From positions 558,001 through 622,000 of the forward strand of contig NZ_CP013650.1 of assembly GCF_001466725.1 (NCBI RefSeq): a DNA stretch of 64,000 nucleotides, given 5' to 3'. This DNA is from Lacimicrobium alkaliphilum (GTDB taxonomy: Bacteria; Pseudomonadota; Gammaproteobacteria; Enterobacterales; Alteromonadaceae). Numbering within the stretch: position 1 is the stretch's first letter; each line of letters begins with the position of its first letter. The translations under genes and the position numbers were made by a program. Shown here one piece after another: positions 57,470-64,000 of this stretch. Under the pieces are notes generated by a model. That model had not been told where the DNA came from. It did no database searches and was given only the letters and a program-made list of their open reading frames with translations.

Positions 57470-58690
57470 TCACATAAAGGATATGACTATTCCGCCCAGT
57501 AACCATGCAAACGCGAGCAGAGTGAACACAGAAAGAACCTTATCGGTAAGGGATGTACTGTCTTGGTGATCATGATCACACTGAGCTTGCTTCGCCCGGT
57601 ACCACAACCAAACCAGAACACAATTAATGGTAAACAGAATGGCATTCAGAACTGACTGATAGTTGAGTTTGAAAAATTCGCGATCACCGGGTGCCGTCAC
57701 GGCGGTAAAGTCAGGCAGCAAACCCAAAAAAGCAAGACTGTAATGCATCACAAGGGCGGCGATGACGATCGCTACTAACATCAGGGCCAACAGGTACAGA
57801 GCCATTTTCCAGCCATAATATTTCGCGTTAATACGCAGTACCGGCAGCACCACAAGATCCGAAAAGATAAACGCCATGACGCCGGCAAAGGTTACTCCCT
57901 GCCCAAACAAAACAGCCGCCAGTGGAATATTTCCCATTGAGCCAATAAAGGTGAAAAATGCCGCTATTGGCCCAATCAGTGTCTGGGCCAGAACTTCGGG
58001 AAAACCTGGGTTGGCAGCATTCTCACCCGCAGAACCAACAAACAAGGTCTGGAAAAAGCTCTGTGGAACCATAGCGGAAATAATACCGGCCACAGTGAAA
58101 CCAATCAGCACATCTCTCCATACCATCTGCCATTCCATGACGTAGGTTTGCCCGATCTTTTCCCAGGATTGCATGCTGGCAAGCCGGGTTTTCCAGTGCA
58201 TCTGACTATTTTCGTCCTCGTCTTGTTCGTCATTCTGTTGCTGGCGGGCCTGAGCTATCAAGCGTTTTGGTCGTGTGATCCGAATAAGAGCCCAGGTAAT
58301 CAGAATCAAAATAATACCGCCGACATATTCTCCGACTACAAATTGCCAACCCAGAAAAATTGCGATCACCATCCCAAGCTCAATAACGAGATTAGTTGAT
58401 GCCAGCATAAAGGCCATTGAGGGGGCCAGACCTGCCCCTTTGTTGAATATAGCGCGAGTAGTGGATAACGCGGAGAAACTACAGGAGCTTGAAATGAAGC
58501 CGAAAAAGGTACCGAGGAGCATGCTTCGAGGGCCATCTTTGCCCATTGCCTGTTGCATACGGGAGCGTGTGATAAACACCTGAATCAGGCTGCTGACGAG
58601 ATAACCCAGTATAAAGGCCCACAGGGCCATCCAGAAAAATCCTATACTGGTTATTGCCGCTTCACTCCATAGTTGAAGAAAGTTTTCCAC
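57470..58690 (-). CDS. YraQ-type permease (DUF318)
   Basis: 406 residues with eight or more membrane segments in two halves. Family motifs: LGTFFGFISSSCSFSALSTTRAIFNKGAG with the SCSFS core, and GSMGNIPLAAVLFGQGVTFAGVMAFIFSDLVVLP in the second half. Some relatives export organoarsenicals (ArsP); most are uncharacterised. A large charged loop (about 145-175) separates the halves. Confidence 0.85.
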   Translation of the reverse strand: MENFLQLWSEAAITSIGFFWMALWAFILGYLVSSLIQVFITRSRMQQAMGKDGPRSMLLGTFFGFISSSCSFSALSTTRAIFNKGAGLAPSMAFMLASTNLVIELGMVIAIFLGWQFVVGEYVGGIILILITWALIRITRPKRLIAQARQQQNDEQDEDENSQMHWKTRLASMQSWEKIGQTYVMEWQMVWRDVLIGFTVAGIISAMVPQSFFQTLFVGSAGENAANPGFPEVLAQTLIGPIAAFFTFIGSMGNIPLAAVLFGQGVTFAGVMAFIFSDLVVLPVLRINAKYYGWKMALYLLALMLVAIVIAALVMHYSLAFLGLLPDFTAVTAPGDREFFKLNYQSVLNAILFTINCVLVWLWYRAKQAQCDHDHQDSTSLTDKVLSVFTLLAFAWLLGGIVISFM

Positions 58691-58784
58691 GAGGCACTCC
58701 CCTGTTACGAGCGAAGTTCATAACCTAACACATGGGCTGGCAAACCCAAAAAAACAGCCAGGTTGGGTAGTAAGTGCTCCGTTC

Positions 58785-58805
58785 TCAGCGCACAGCATTC
58801 AGCTT
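58785..58805. repeat. Degenerate TCAGCNN heptamer triplet
   Basis: TCAGCGC, ACAGCAT, TCAGCTT in tandem with 7-base period, resembling a decayed form of the CAGCACT array near 16.8 kb. It lies in the 278-base gap 58691-58968, which otherwise shows only a REP-like copy and the left edge of the cassette cluster. Confidence 0.45.
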
Positions 58806-58854
58806 CTGACTTTCCGGGCGCAGGGAAGACAACACAAAGGATAGCTGCAATCTG

Positions 58855-58877
58855 TAGGTCCGATTTCAGCCGGATAC
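58855..58877. repeat. REP-like palindrome, copy B
   Basis: TAGGTCCGATTTCAGCCGGA, partly symmetric (TCCG/CGGA), sharing GTAGG and TTCAG with copy A. Confidence 0.45.
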
Positions 58878-58940
58878 TTTTGTTTTTGGCTCTATTGATT
58901 GCATATCGAGAAAAAAGGGCGGCTATGTGCCAGAAGCGGA

Positions 58941-59000
58941 CGTTAACGCTTGCAGCAAGGACGCGAAGTCAGGAGCGTCCCTTGCTTGCAATTGTTAGGG
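58941..59000 (-). other. Integron attC site 1 (left edge of cassette cluster)
   Basis: Two arms pair over 15 bases: TTGCA-GCAAGG-ACGC (58950-58964) with GCGT-CC(C)TTGC(T)TGCAA (58975-58991). C58981 and T58986 stay unpaired, i.e. two extrahelical bases on one side, as in attC hairpins. After two-base spacers, TAAC (58944-58947) pairs with GTTA (58994-58997) as the R boxes. On the minus strand the site opens CCTAACAATT and closes CAAGCGTTA, like classical attC sites. The R boxes deviate at their outer bases (CCCTAAC, GTTAACG). The ptuB stop codon lies in the loop. Confidence 0.75.
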
Positions 59001-59601
59001 TTTGTAACGCATGAAGTAGTCGCTCTTTATCTGAGTCATCTGCATTTCTAATATCTTCAACTAGTTTTTGTATCGGGTTTTGATTAGCATTCAACGCTTT
59101 TTTCTTTTTTACCACTTCTTTCAATCGATATATCTTGCATTGCTTGATAGTTTCGCAACCCTTGTCATTCAACCCTTCATATATTACATCGTCATGTATA
59201 GCTATGCAGGAAAAGTAATCGTCAAAGTGTGGGTGAATGATGATCAGATTAGTTCCACTTCGTGGGTATCGTTTGATAGGCTTAGCTAAAACATTTTTTT
59301 TGCCTTTAGATGTGTTGCAACCGGGGCAGGAAAGAGCCAGATTCTTAGCGTGGAAAGTGAATTGAGAATATTGACACTTAGGTATAACATGCTCTATATC
59401 AACCGCCTTAATATCAAACCCTAGCTCTGTCCTACAATAACAACATCTATTGTCTTGCTTAGGTCTTAGGTAATCAATAATTTTGGTCTTGATATTATCA
59501 AAAGCGGACTTTTCCCAATCACTATGCGATTGAAAATGCCTATCTACTATCTTTGTCTCATCACTTGAAAGCTCATAAGGCTCACTAATTCGTGAATACA
59601 T
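58969..59601 (-). CDS. ptuB: HNH endonuclease, PtuB-like (Septu)
   Basis: 210 residues. The HNH core (about 45-110) has CCYCRTELGFDIKAVDIEHVIPK with zinc cysteines and the catalytic His, then NLALSCPGCNTSKGKKN with the second cysteine pair and Asn. The pairing of such a nuclease with an AAA ATPase upstream, three bases away, is the layout of the Septu anti-phage system (ptuA-ptuB) and of the effector module of some retrons. No reverse transcriptase is near. Its last residues (LTIASKGRS) are encoded inside the attC site, as often in cassette genes. Confidence 0.75.
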   Translation of the reverse strand: MYSRISEPYELSSDETKIVDRHFQSHSDWEKSAFDNIKTKIIDYLRPKQDNRCCYCRTELGFDIKAVDIEHVIPKCQYSQFTFHAKNLALSCPGCNTSKGKKNVLAKPIKRYPRSGTNLIIIHPHFDDYFSCIAIHDDVIYEGLNDKGCETIKQCKIYRLKEVVKKKKALNANQNPIQKLVEDIRNADDSDKERLLHALQTLTIASKGRS

Positions 59602-59604
59602 TTC

Positions 59605-61128
59605 CTATATACCCAATTTCAACAATGCTTTGATGACATCTTTTAGAGGATCTACGTTTTTTAGATTAGGTAGGTATTTTTCAAAGGCACCTATTAACTC
59701 TTGATATCTGTCACTGTTTATTTTCCCTTCTGCTACGAGCTCCAAAGCTTCAGAGATATTCTTGGACAAGTAATAATTTCTGGTTGAAGGCATGTCAAAA
59801 ACATTTAACAATACATCTTCTGCAGATAAACCATTGGTTTCCTCTTCTATATATTCAACATCAATTTCTGATTTCTTTCCCTCTCTGAAATGAACAATAT
59901 GTGATCGCCCCAATGGCAAATCTGAAATCAAGAAATGAGAGTGAGTTGCTATAACCACATGACAGCCAGTTTTTTGGCTAATTAATCTATCAATTAGTTC
60001 TACATATTTATACTGCCAAGAAGGATGTAAGCTAATTTCTGGCTCATCAATAACAATCAGCGAATCGTTATCTAGATTAGGAATCAACGCAATAAGAGTT
60101 GACAAAATGCTTGCTTCACCGGAGCTGGCATCTGAAAAGTCAAATTCGCCACCGTCTTTTTTAAACAAATTTATCGATGGACCTCGAACTAAATCAAACT
60201 TTCGCAAATCTTCCAAAAAGGAGTAAAGCTCTTCATGAAACAAAACTATCTCGGTGTTTTCTCGTTTTTCATTTTGGGCCGAGAAATTAACTACAAACGA
60301 AAACTGTAATCTCTTTTCAGGACGGCTAGCTTTACCAAGAATATAGTTATAAGCATTGGCTATATCTTCCCAGTACTGGTCAGGACGACTCTCTAATTCT
60401 CTTCGGAACATATCTGCTCTCATTCCACCCCTTCGATCAGACAACTCCTCAAGATGCCTTTTGAAAACAGCTCCTGACACTATCCCATCCTGCTCTTGAA
60501 AGTATCTTGGCCTGCTAATTTCGTATGATAACTTAACGATTGGCTCATATTTCAAATAGTCAAAAATGTGCCTATAACTTCTGTTGTGAATCTGTTCTCC
60601 AACACTAGCAATTAGTGTCGTCATTGCCCTATCCATTAGAGCTCTACTTGACGCCCGTCCAGGCGTACTTCTTGGCCCTAGATATGTATAGCATTCCCGT
60701 TTGTAGTCAATGGATTCTCTTTTTTTTAGGTAGTCGCGCCTATTGAAATTGTCGCTTGAGAACTTGTCAGATAAACTTGTTGTAACAGCAATAATCTTCG
60801 AAGGGATGTCTAAGCCATTTCCCGCGAAAAGTTCTTTTTTTGTATTTCTGTCAAGAGCTTTTTTGCCATGCTTTTTCTCTATCCGAAAGTGTTCATTATT
60901 TATGACGTAACTCAGGCAGTAATCAACTTTCATCCTTCTTCTATTTTCACCAGCATCTCGGAAAGCCTCCACTAGGCTGGATATATATCGACTCTTGCCG
61001 GTACCGTTGTTTCCTATGATGACAGTAAAATAATTATCGTCACGATTCACACATTTCTTAGATAAATAGACGTTCGGTGTTGTAAGGTTTTCACCTTCGA
61101 CTGAAAAGTTGGAAATTCGAAAAGTCAT
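59605..61128 (-). CDS. ptuA: AAA/ABC-type ATPase, PtuA-like (Septu)
   Basis: 507 residues, SMC/ABC-like ATPase with the nucleotide-binding halves at both ends: Walker A VIIGNNGTGKSRY near 40, signature SSGEASILSTLIALIP near 340, Walker B LIVIDEPEISLHPSWQ near 365 and H-loop VIATHSHF near 397. The middle is helical. PtuA proteins regulate the HNH partner; when phage infection disturbs ATP binding the nuclease acts. The start ATG 61128 has no clear ribosome site, which is common just after a cassette junction. Base use is visibly more A+T-rich than the surrounding genes. Confidence 0.78.
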   Translation of the reverse strand: MTFRISNFSVEGENLTTPNVYLSKKCVNRDDNYFTVIIGNNGTGKSRYISSLVEAFRDAGENRRRMKVDYCLSYVINNEHFRIEKKHGKKALDRNTKKELFAGNGLDIPSKIIAVTTSLSDKFSSDNFNRRDYLKKRESIDYKRECYTYLGPRSTPGRASSRALMDRAMTTLIASVGEQIHNRSYRHIFDYLKYEPIVKLSYEISRPRYFQEQDGIVSGAVFKRHLEELSDRRGGMRADMFRRELESRPDQYWEDIANAYNYILGKASRPEKRLQFSFVVNFSAQNEKRENTEIVLFHEELYSFLEDLRKFDLVRGPSINLFKKDGGEFDFSDASSGEASILSTLIALIPNLDNDSLIVIDEPEISLHPSWQYKYVELIDRLISQKTGCHVVIATHSHFLISDLPLGRSHIVHFREGKKSEIDVEYIEEETNGLSAEDVLLNVFDMPSTRNYYLSKNISEALELVAEGKINSDRYQELIGAFEKYLPNLKNVDPLKDVIKALLKLGI

Positions 61129-61162
61129 TGTATAGCCTAATTTACTCGAATCTATCTGCGGA

Positions 61163-61210
61163 TTCTAACGCCGCCATCAAGCGGTTGTCGCGTGCATGGT
61201 TTTGTTAAAT
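61163..61210 (-). other. Integron attC site 2
   Basis: Minus-strand R'' box ATTTAAC (61210-61204) and R' box GTTAGAA (61169-61163) enclose a hairpin: CCAT-CA-A-GCG (61174-61183) pairs with CGC-G-TG-(C)-ATGG (61189-61199), loop GTTGT. C61195 is extrahelical. R'' fits RYYYAAC exactly; R' fits GTTRRRY except the last base. At 48 bases it is shorter than most attC sites. It covers the end of the nuclease gene (residues about KTMHATTA). Confidence 0.65.
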
Positions 61211-61662
61211 GATTGCTGGATAACTTCTCGGCCGTCCTCGTCAACCTCCCATATTTCTACATCTTCTGGGATTAGGTGGCCATACGTTCGGACATAGTAT
61301 TCCGCCAAAGTTTCTCGCCGTCTTTCACTTACATTTCTAAGAACAAACAGAATCTTCCTGTATCCTCTGGGCGCGACCAAGAAGTAGTACATTGCCTCAT
61401 TCCACACAGTGAGCTTTGCACTCGGAACATTATCATTAGGTGCGGTCCACTTGTGGCACTTACATTCGACGATGATTTTCTGCTCTTTACAGCCAAGATC
61501 GAAAGCATGCAACTTCTTGTTTTCCGCCACACCAACGGGAAGCTTAAGGTCGCTCTCAAGATGAATGCCTTTCGATGCAAACACACCTAGAGCGATAGCC
61601 TCAAAGTCTTTTCCCACGTGGGCGTTTGATATAGACCCAATGCGCTGGTGTGGCTTATTCAT
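61177..61662 (-). CDS. PD-(D/E)XK-type nuclease domain protein
   Basis: 161 residues; family not named with certainty. The active-site pattern is visible: Asp in KLHAFDLGC (about 75), then KIIVECKCHKW (Glu-x-Lys, about 86-90), preceded by a helix with Glu (HVGKDFEAIALGVF). That is the restriction-endonuclease-like fold used by Mrr, NERD-like and VSR-type proteins. Its start lies 13 bases after an R' box (GTTAAAT, 61681-61675) and its end is inside attC site 2, so it is one complete gene cassette. Likely defence-related by context. Confidence 0.6.
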   Translation of the reverse strand: MNKPHQRIGSISNAHVGKDFEAIALGVFASKGIHLESDLKLPVGVAENKKLHAFDLGCKEQKIIVECKCHKWTAPNDNVPSAKLTVWNEAMYYFLVAPRGYRKILFVLRNVSERRRETLAEYYVRTYGHLIPEDVEIWEVDEDGREVIQQSFNKTMHATTA

Positions 61663-61674
61663 GTGCTTGTGTCC

Positions 61675-61779
61675 ATTTAACAGTTTATTATGCCAATCTT
61701 ACAAGGTCGCGTTCCTTGCTAGCTAGATTACCTTGTATGGTTGGAAAGTCCAATGTCCGCTTCTCGCTTTGAGTTAAAC
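61675..61779 (-). other. Candidate attC site 3 (degenerate)
   Basis: R''-like GTTTAAC (61779-61773) starts three bases from the DUF4238 stop and R' GTTAAAT (61681-61675) ends 12 bases before the nuclease start; both fit the R-box consensus exactly. Between them CCAAC-A-TACAAGGT pairs with ACCTTGTA-A-GATTGG. The hairpin is off-centre (28 against 11 bases to the boxes), so this may be a decayed or composite site. Confidence 0.4.
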
Positions 61780-61781
61780 TC

Positions 61782-62789
61782 TTACATTCTGGGCTTTTTC
61801 GATCTTTCCCTACAGAGTCTCTTTACCTCTTTCAACTGAGATTCTGTTTGCGCAAATAAATGCTCTTCCGCCCTCGCGGCCATCTCAACATTAAATACCA
61901 AGGCTTCGTCCCTGGTAATAGATACTTTACCGGAAGGATAGCGATCAGAGTTATTAATCATATATGCATATTTTGGAGATAACGGATAGAAGGCGTCCAT
62001 ATATTGGGGAGCTTGTCCCTCGGGTATCTTTTTCATTGACTCGTGAACATTTATTATTGGATTATCAGATGTTATGAACGGTTGAGATGTCTCATTTATA
62101 AGCAACACTTGTTTATCATCATGCTGGGTTGCTGTCAGATTAGCCCCTATGTTCATTCCGAACATGTAGCTAAGAAACCACCAGTTTTTTTCCATTAGTT
62201 GACTGTACGTCTCGAATGAAAATGGAGGGTTGGGATGTCGCTCAAACGATTCTCTATCAACAGCAAAACTCATGGCCTTCTTCTTGAATGACTTTGTCCG
62301 TGTCATCTGCATTGCAAAGAACTGTTTAAACTTGACTCTGCTTTCTGATGTCTCAAATACCGAAATGTCGCCTCTGTTAAGACACGCTAGGATTTCAATT
62401 ACATCGGTTTCATGAGAACCATGAAGATTTTCCAAAACATTATATTGGAAGGCTTCTAGTCTCTGTTTGATGTGCTCTGGGGGTTGCATAGTCTCTGCAA
62501 GTTTTGCTGCTCGAGATGCAATGCAGAAGTCGTTCAAATAGCCATTATGAATCTGACGAAGTTCATCTGGGCTTTTAGATGAGAAATTTCTTATGAAACG
62601 AACATCCTCATCATTCAAAAAATTTATTTTATAGAAGTCTCTTTCAGCAGCGAGTCCATAAACGCTATCACAACGATAATTTCCTTTTTTCGTCGTGTAC
62701 CAAACATTCAGATCATCTAATGACCAATGCTTTAGGTAATGCGCCCAAATATGATGATGTTTGCGCTTTAGTTGGAATTTCTTATCCAA
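61782..62789 (-). CDS. DUF4238 protein
   Basis: 335 residues, cytoplasmic, function unknown. It shows the DUF4238 features: N-terminal HHHIWAHYLKHWSLDD, and PFITSDNPIINVHES plus DAFYPLSPKYAYMI in the C-terminal half. Such genes are frequent in defence islands but no mechanism is established. Start is TTG 62789 with AAGGG seven bases upstream, at ten bases from an R'-like box (GTTAAAG); a TTG six codons earlier has worse spacing. A+T-rich like its neighbours. Confidence 0.7.
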   Translation of the reverse strand: MDKKFQLKRKHHHIWAHYLKHWSLDDLNVWYTTKKGNYRCDSVYGLAAERDFYKINFLNDEDVRFIRNFSSKSPDELRQIHNGYLNDFCIASRAAKLAETMQPPEHIKQRLEAFQYNVLENLHGSHETDVIEILACLNRGDISVFETSESRVKFKQFFAMQMTRTKSFKKKAMSFAVDRESFERHPNPPFSFETYSQLMEKNWWFLSYMFGMNIGANLTATQHDDKQVLLINETSQPFITSDNPIINVHESMKKIPEGQAPQYMDAFYPLSPKYAYMINNSDRYPSGKVSITRDEALVFNVEMAARAEEHLFAQTESQLKEVKRLCRERSKKPRM

Positions 62790-62798
62790 ATGATATCC

Positions 62799-62862
62799 CT
62801 TTAACAATCACCTTAACCATAGTTACCAGGCTGCCTCAACTCTATAAATGGCAGTATTAAAG
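62799..62862 (-). other. Candidate attC site 4 (degenerate), right edge of cassette cluster
   Basis: R'-like GTTAAAG (62805-62799) and a mirror CTTTAAT (62862-62856) lie 64 bases apart, a normal attC size; inside, CTGCC and GGCAG pair. The rest of the stem is poor. Listed because R' stands just before the DUF4238 start, as expected of a cassette junction. Confidence 0.3.
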
Positions 62863-62924
62863 CTAATAATCATCTCTTTCTAAGAATTGTTGATTATATG
62901 GCTATGCCACAAAAGCAACCGGCC

Positions 62925-62951
62925 AATGTCCGCTCATCGCTCATTTCTGCC
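62925..62951. repeat. Dispersed repeat AATGTCCGCTCATCGC, copy 1
   Basis: 27 bases that recur with about three changes and a 2-base gap at 63311-63335. Shorter relatives with AATGTCCGCT lie at 61752-61767 and, reversed, at 58932-58944. Copies 1 and 2 bracket the decayed HemJ-like gene. Confidence 0.6.
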
Positions 62952-62997
62952 CTTCAGGATTTTGATGTGAAAATAGAAATTTCAGTTTACTGCGCTC

Positions 62998-63239
62998 TCA
63001 GCAACCAGCATCAAAACCCGGCTTAAGTACCGCCAGCAACACCACGGCTAGTAATACCAGCACCGGGGCTTCGTCAAGAATACGGTAGAATTTTGGGAGT
63101 GGCGGTTACTGTCGGCGGCAAAGTCCTTTATCAGCCGGTAAAGATAGAAATGATAGCCGTAGAGCAGGGCAAAAGGGGTCACAAACCACCGAAGGCACCG
63201 CCCCATTATCTTAAAGGTATCGCGGGTGCCCCGGAACAA
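62998..63239 (-). pseudogene. HemJ/CopD-family remnant, truncated and frameshifted
   Basis: The first frame reads MGRCLRWFVTPFALLYGYHFYLYRLIKDFAADSNRHS in short pieces; then a one-base loss in an A run moves to a second frame reading FYRILDEAPVLVLLAVV and LKPGF before a stop at 62998. FYR..(N/D)E.PVL..LA(I/V)V and the final KP-F are the C-terminal hallmark of HemJ/CopD-type membrane proteins (protoporphyrinogen oxidase-like). The N-terminal half is missing. The rest of the gap 62790-63479 holds only repeats and the next promoter. Confidence 0.55.
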
Positions 63240-63243
63240 AAAG

Positions 63244-63262
63244 GGTCGTATCTTAATCGACC
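63244..63262. repeat. REP-like palindrome, copy C
   Basis: GGTCG-TATCTTAAT-CGACC, five paired bases with a nine-base loop; flanking GGGTCG..CGACCGT matches copy A. Confidence 0.5.
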
Positions 63263-63310
63263 GTCTTAATTAACACTCCTCTTCTGGAGAAAGCGACCAG
63301 GCTCCTAATA

Positions 63311-63335
63311 AGTGTCCGCATCGCTCATGTCTACC
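63311..63335. repeat. Dispersed repeat, copy 2
   Basis: AGTGTCCGCATCGCTCATG and six further bases, aligning with the copy at 62925-62951 in the same orientation. Confidence 0.55.
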
Positions 63336-63377
63336 TACCGTCCCATTTATCTTGCCCGCTATCGGTACCGCGAAGTC

Positions 63378-63430
63378 TTGACAATACTTTAAGCGACACT
63401 TATAGTGCGTCGTGCATTGTGTGGCACACA
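63378..63430 (+). promoter_or_regulatory. Promoter with downstream palindrome before the alpha/beta hydrolase gene
   Basis: A near-consensus sigma-70 promoter: TTGACA (63378-63383), 17 bases, TATAGT (63401-63406). A 13-base palindrome TGTGTG-G-CACACA (63418-63430) covers the likely start of transcription, followed by GTGTGTGATATACAC. This looks like a repressor site. Confidence 0.7.
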
Positions 63431-63479
63431 GTGTGTGATATACACTATGTTGACCTTACAAATACCATGGAGTGAATGA

Positions 63480-64000
63480 ATGAAGAATCTCTTAATCACA
63501 TGTCTGATGGCTCTAATGCCAGGCGGCATCTTAATGGCGTCGGAAGAGGTCAGTCTCCCCAGGATGTGCAACACTCCGGAAATTCAGTTCACTGAGAAGA
63601 ATGGCATCCGTTTGGCCTATATGGTTTCGGGAGCCTCAGTTGGCCGCCCTCTGATAATGGTAGGAGGGATAGATCAGCAAATGGCTGACTGGCCCGTGCA
63701 ACTTATTGAAGGCCTGACGAAGCTCGGCTATCAAGTGATTCGCTATGACGCAAGGGACGTGGGTTGTTCGACAATCCTCAGCAAAGCCGCTCCAATTGCA
63801 TGGCCCGCTGTCTTTGAGGCATTGGCCAAAGGAACGGCTCCATTACTGCCCTATACCGCGCAGGATCTCTCGCAAGATCTCCTGGCTGTAATGGATGCAC
63901 TGAACCTGTCGTCAGCAACTTTGATGGGAGCATCCGGTGGCAGCACCATAGCGTCTATAACTGCAGCAAGAAATCCTCAGCGAGTGGATGGTTTGGTTTT
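63480..64000 (+). CDS. Exported alpha/beta hydrolase (5' part; runs off the window)
   Basis: 173 codons are visible without a stop. ATG 63480 follows GGAG at good spacing. A signal peptide (MKNLLITCLMALMPGGILMA) leads into a typical alpha/beta-hydrolase start: IRLAYMVSG, PLIMVGGIDQQMADW, VIRYDARDVGCST and the nucleophile elbow GASGGS (about 146-151). The acid and histidine of the triad would lie beyond the window. Substrate unknown. Confidence 0.8.
   Translation, partial: MKNLLITCLMALMPGGILMASEEVSLPRMCNTPEIQFTEKNGIRLAYMVSGASVGRPLIMVGGIDQQMADWPVQLIEGLTKLGYQVIRYDARDVGCSTILSKAAPIAWPAVFEALAKGTAPLLPYTAQDLSQDLLAVMDALNLSSATLMGASGGSTIASITAARNPQRVDGLV

Noticed and set aside
57470..58690. Arsenic export function (ArsP) for the permease
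   Set aside because: No arsenic-resistance genes are nearby and the YraQ family is mostly uncharacterised, so only the family name was kept.
58969..61128. Retron of the Septu-effector type
   Set aside because: No reverse transcriptase gene or msr/msd-like RNA region is found on either side.

Overview
The window reads as chromosomal DNA of a marine-type gammaproteobacterium of the Alteromonadales (inference). Support comes from the S10 ribosomal operon, a second-type EF-G, the hrpB-mrcB pair, a proteobacterial-type TonB-dependent receptor, and a pectin locus of the kind found in Alteromonadaceae. No tRNA, rRNA or CRISPR array was seen.

Left part (1-29.2 kb) is mostly housekeeping. It has fusA2-type EF-G, a diguanylate cyclase, a beta-barrel DUF5916 protein facing a CadC-like regulator, and a GAF-GspE/PilB ATPase. 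The S10 operon follows (rpsJ to rpsQ, 10.4-15.35 kb) with its own promoter, leader and terminator. The spc operon does not follow it. Instead there are two heptamer repeat arrays flanking an apparently intact IS3-family element (15487-16741, TCG target duplication, A_AAA_AAG frameshift site). Then come small hypothetical genes, purU, thpR, a Ser/Thr kinase-TPR protein, a DUF418 protein, hrpB and mrcB.

Middle part (29.4-51.8 kb) is a pectin/galacturonate utilisation locus. Exported enzymes: pectin methylesterase, two GH28 enzymes, DUF4861 lipoprotein, GH105 hydrolase, CE12-type acetylesterase. Uptake: TonB-dependent receptor and a TRAP transporter (DctP lipoprotein, DctQ, DctM). Metabolism: KduI and KduD handle the unsaturated-uronate branch; UxaC, a UxuB-type reductase and UxaA handle the galacturonate branch. 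Both branches meet at 2-keto-3-deoxygluconate, which KdgK phosphorylates. KDPG aldolase and pectate lyases are not in the window. Control: an IclR (KdgR-like) and a LacI regulator lie inside the locus. Four copies of a palindrome with consensus TTGCCACCGGTGGCAA sit at three locus promoters or gaps and are the likely LacI-type operator.

Right part (51.8-64 kb) has a class III nucleotide cyclase, hemL, pyrB, an orphan ParA with an overlapping ribbon-helix-helix partner, a sulfotransferase and a YraQ-type permease. After that comes an A+T-richer block (58.9-62.9 kb) in which every gene lies on the minus strand and is followed by an imperfect palindrome. Two of these palindromes have the full anatomy of integron attC sites (R boxes, spacers, extrahelical bases). 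The block therefore looks like an integrase-less gene-cassette cluster (CALIN) carrying a Septu-like ATPase/HNH pair, a PD-(D/E)XK nuclease and a DUF4238 protein, i.e. a defence-type cassette array. The window closes with a degraded HemJ/CopD-like gene, dispersed repeats and the 5' part of an exported alpha/beta hydrolase.
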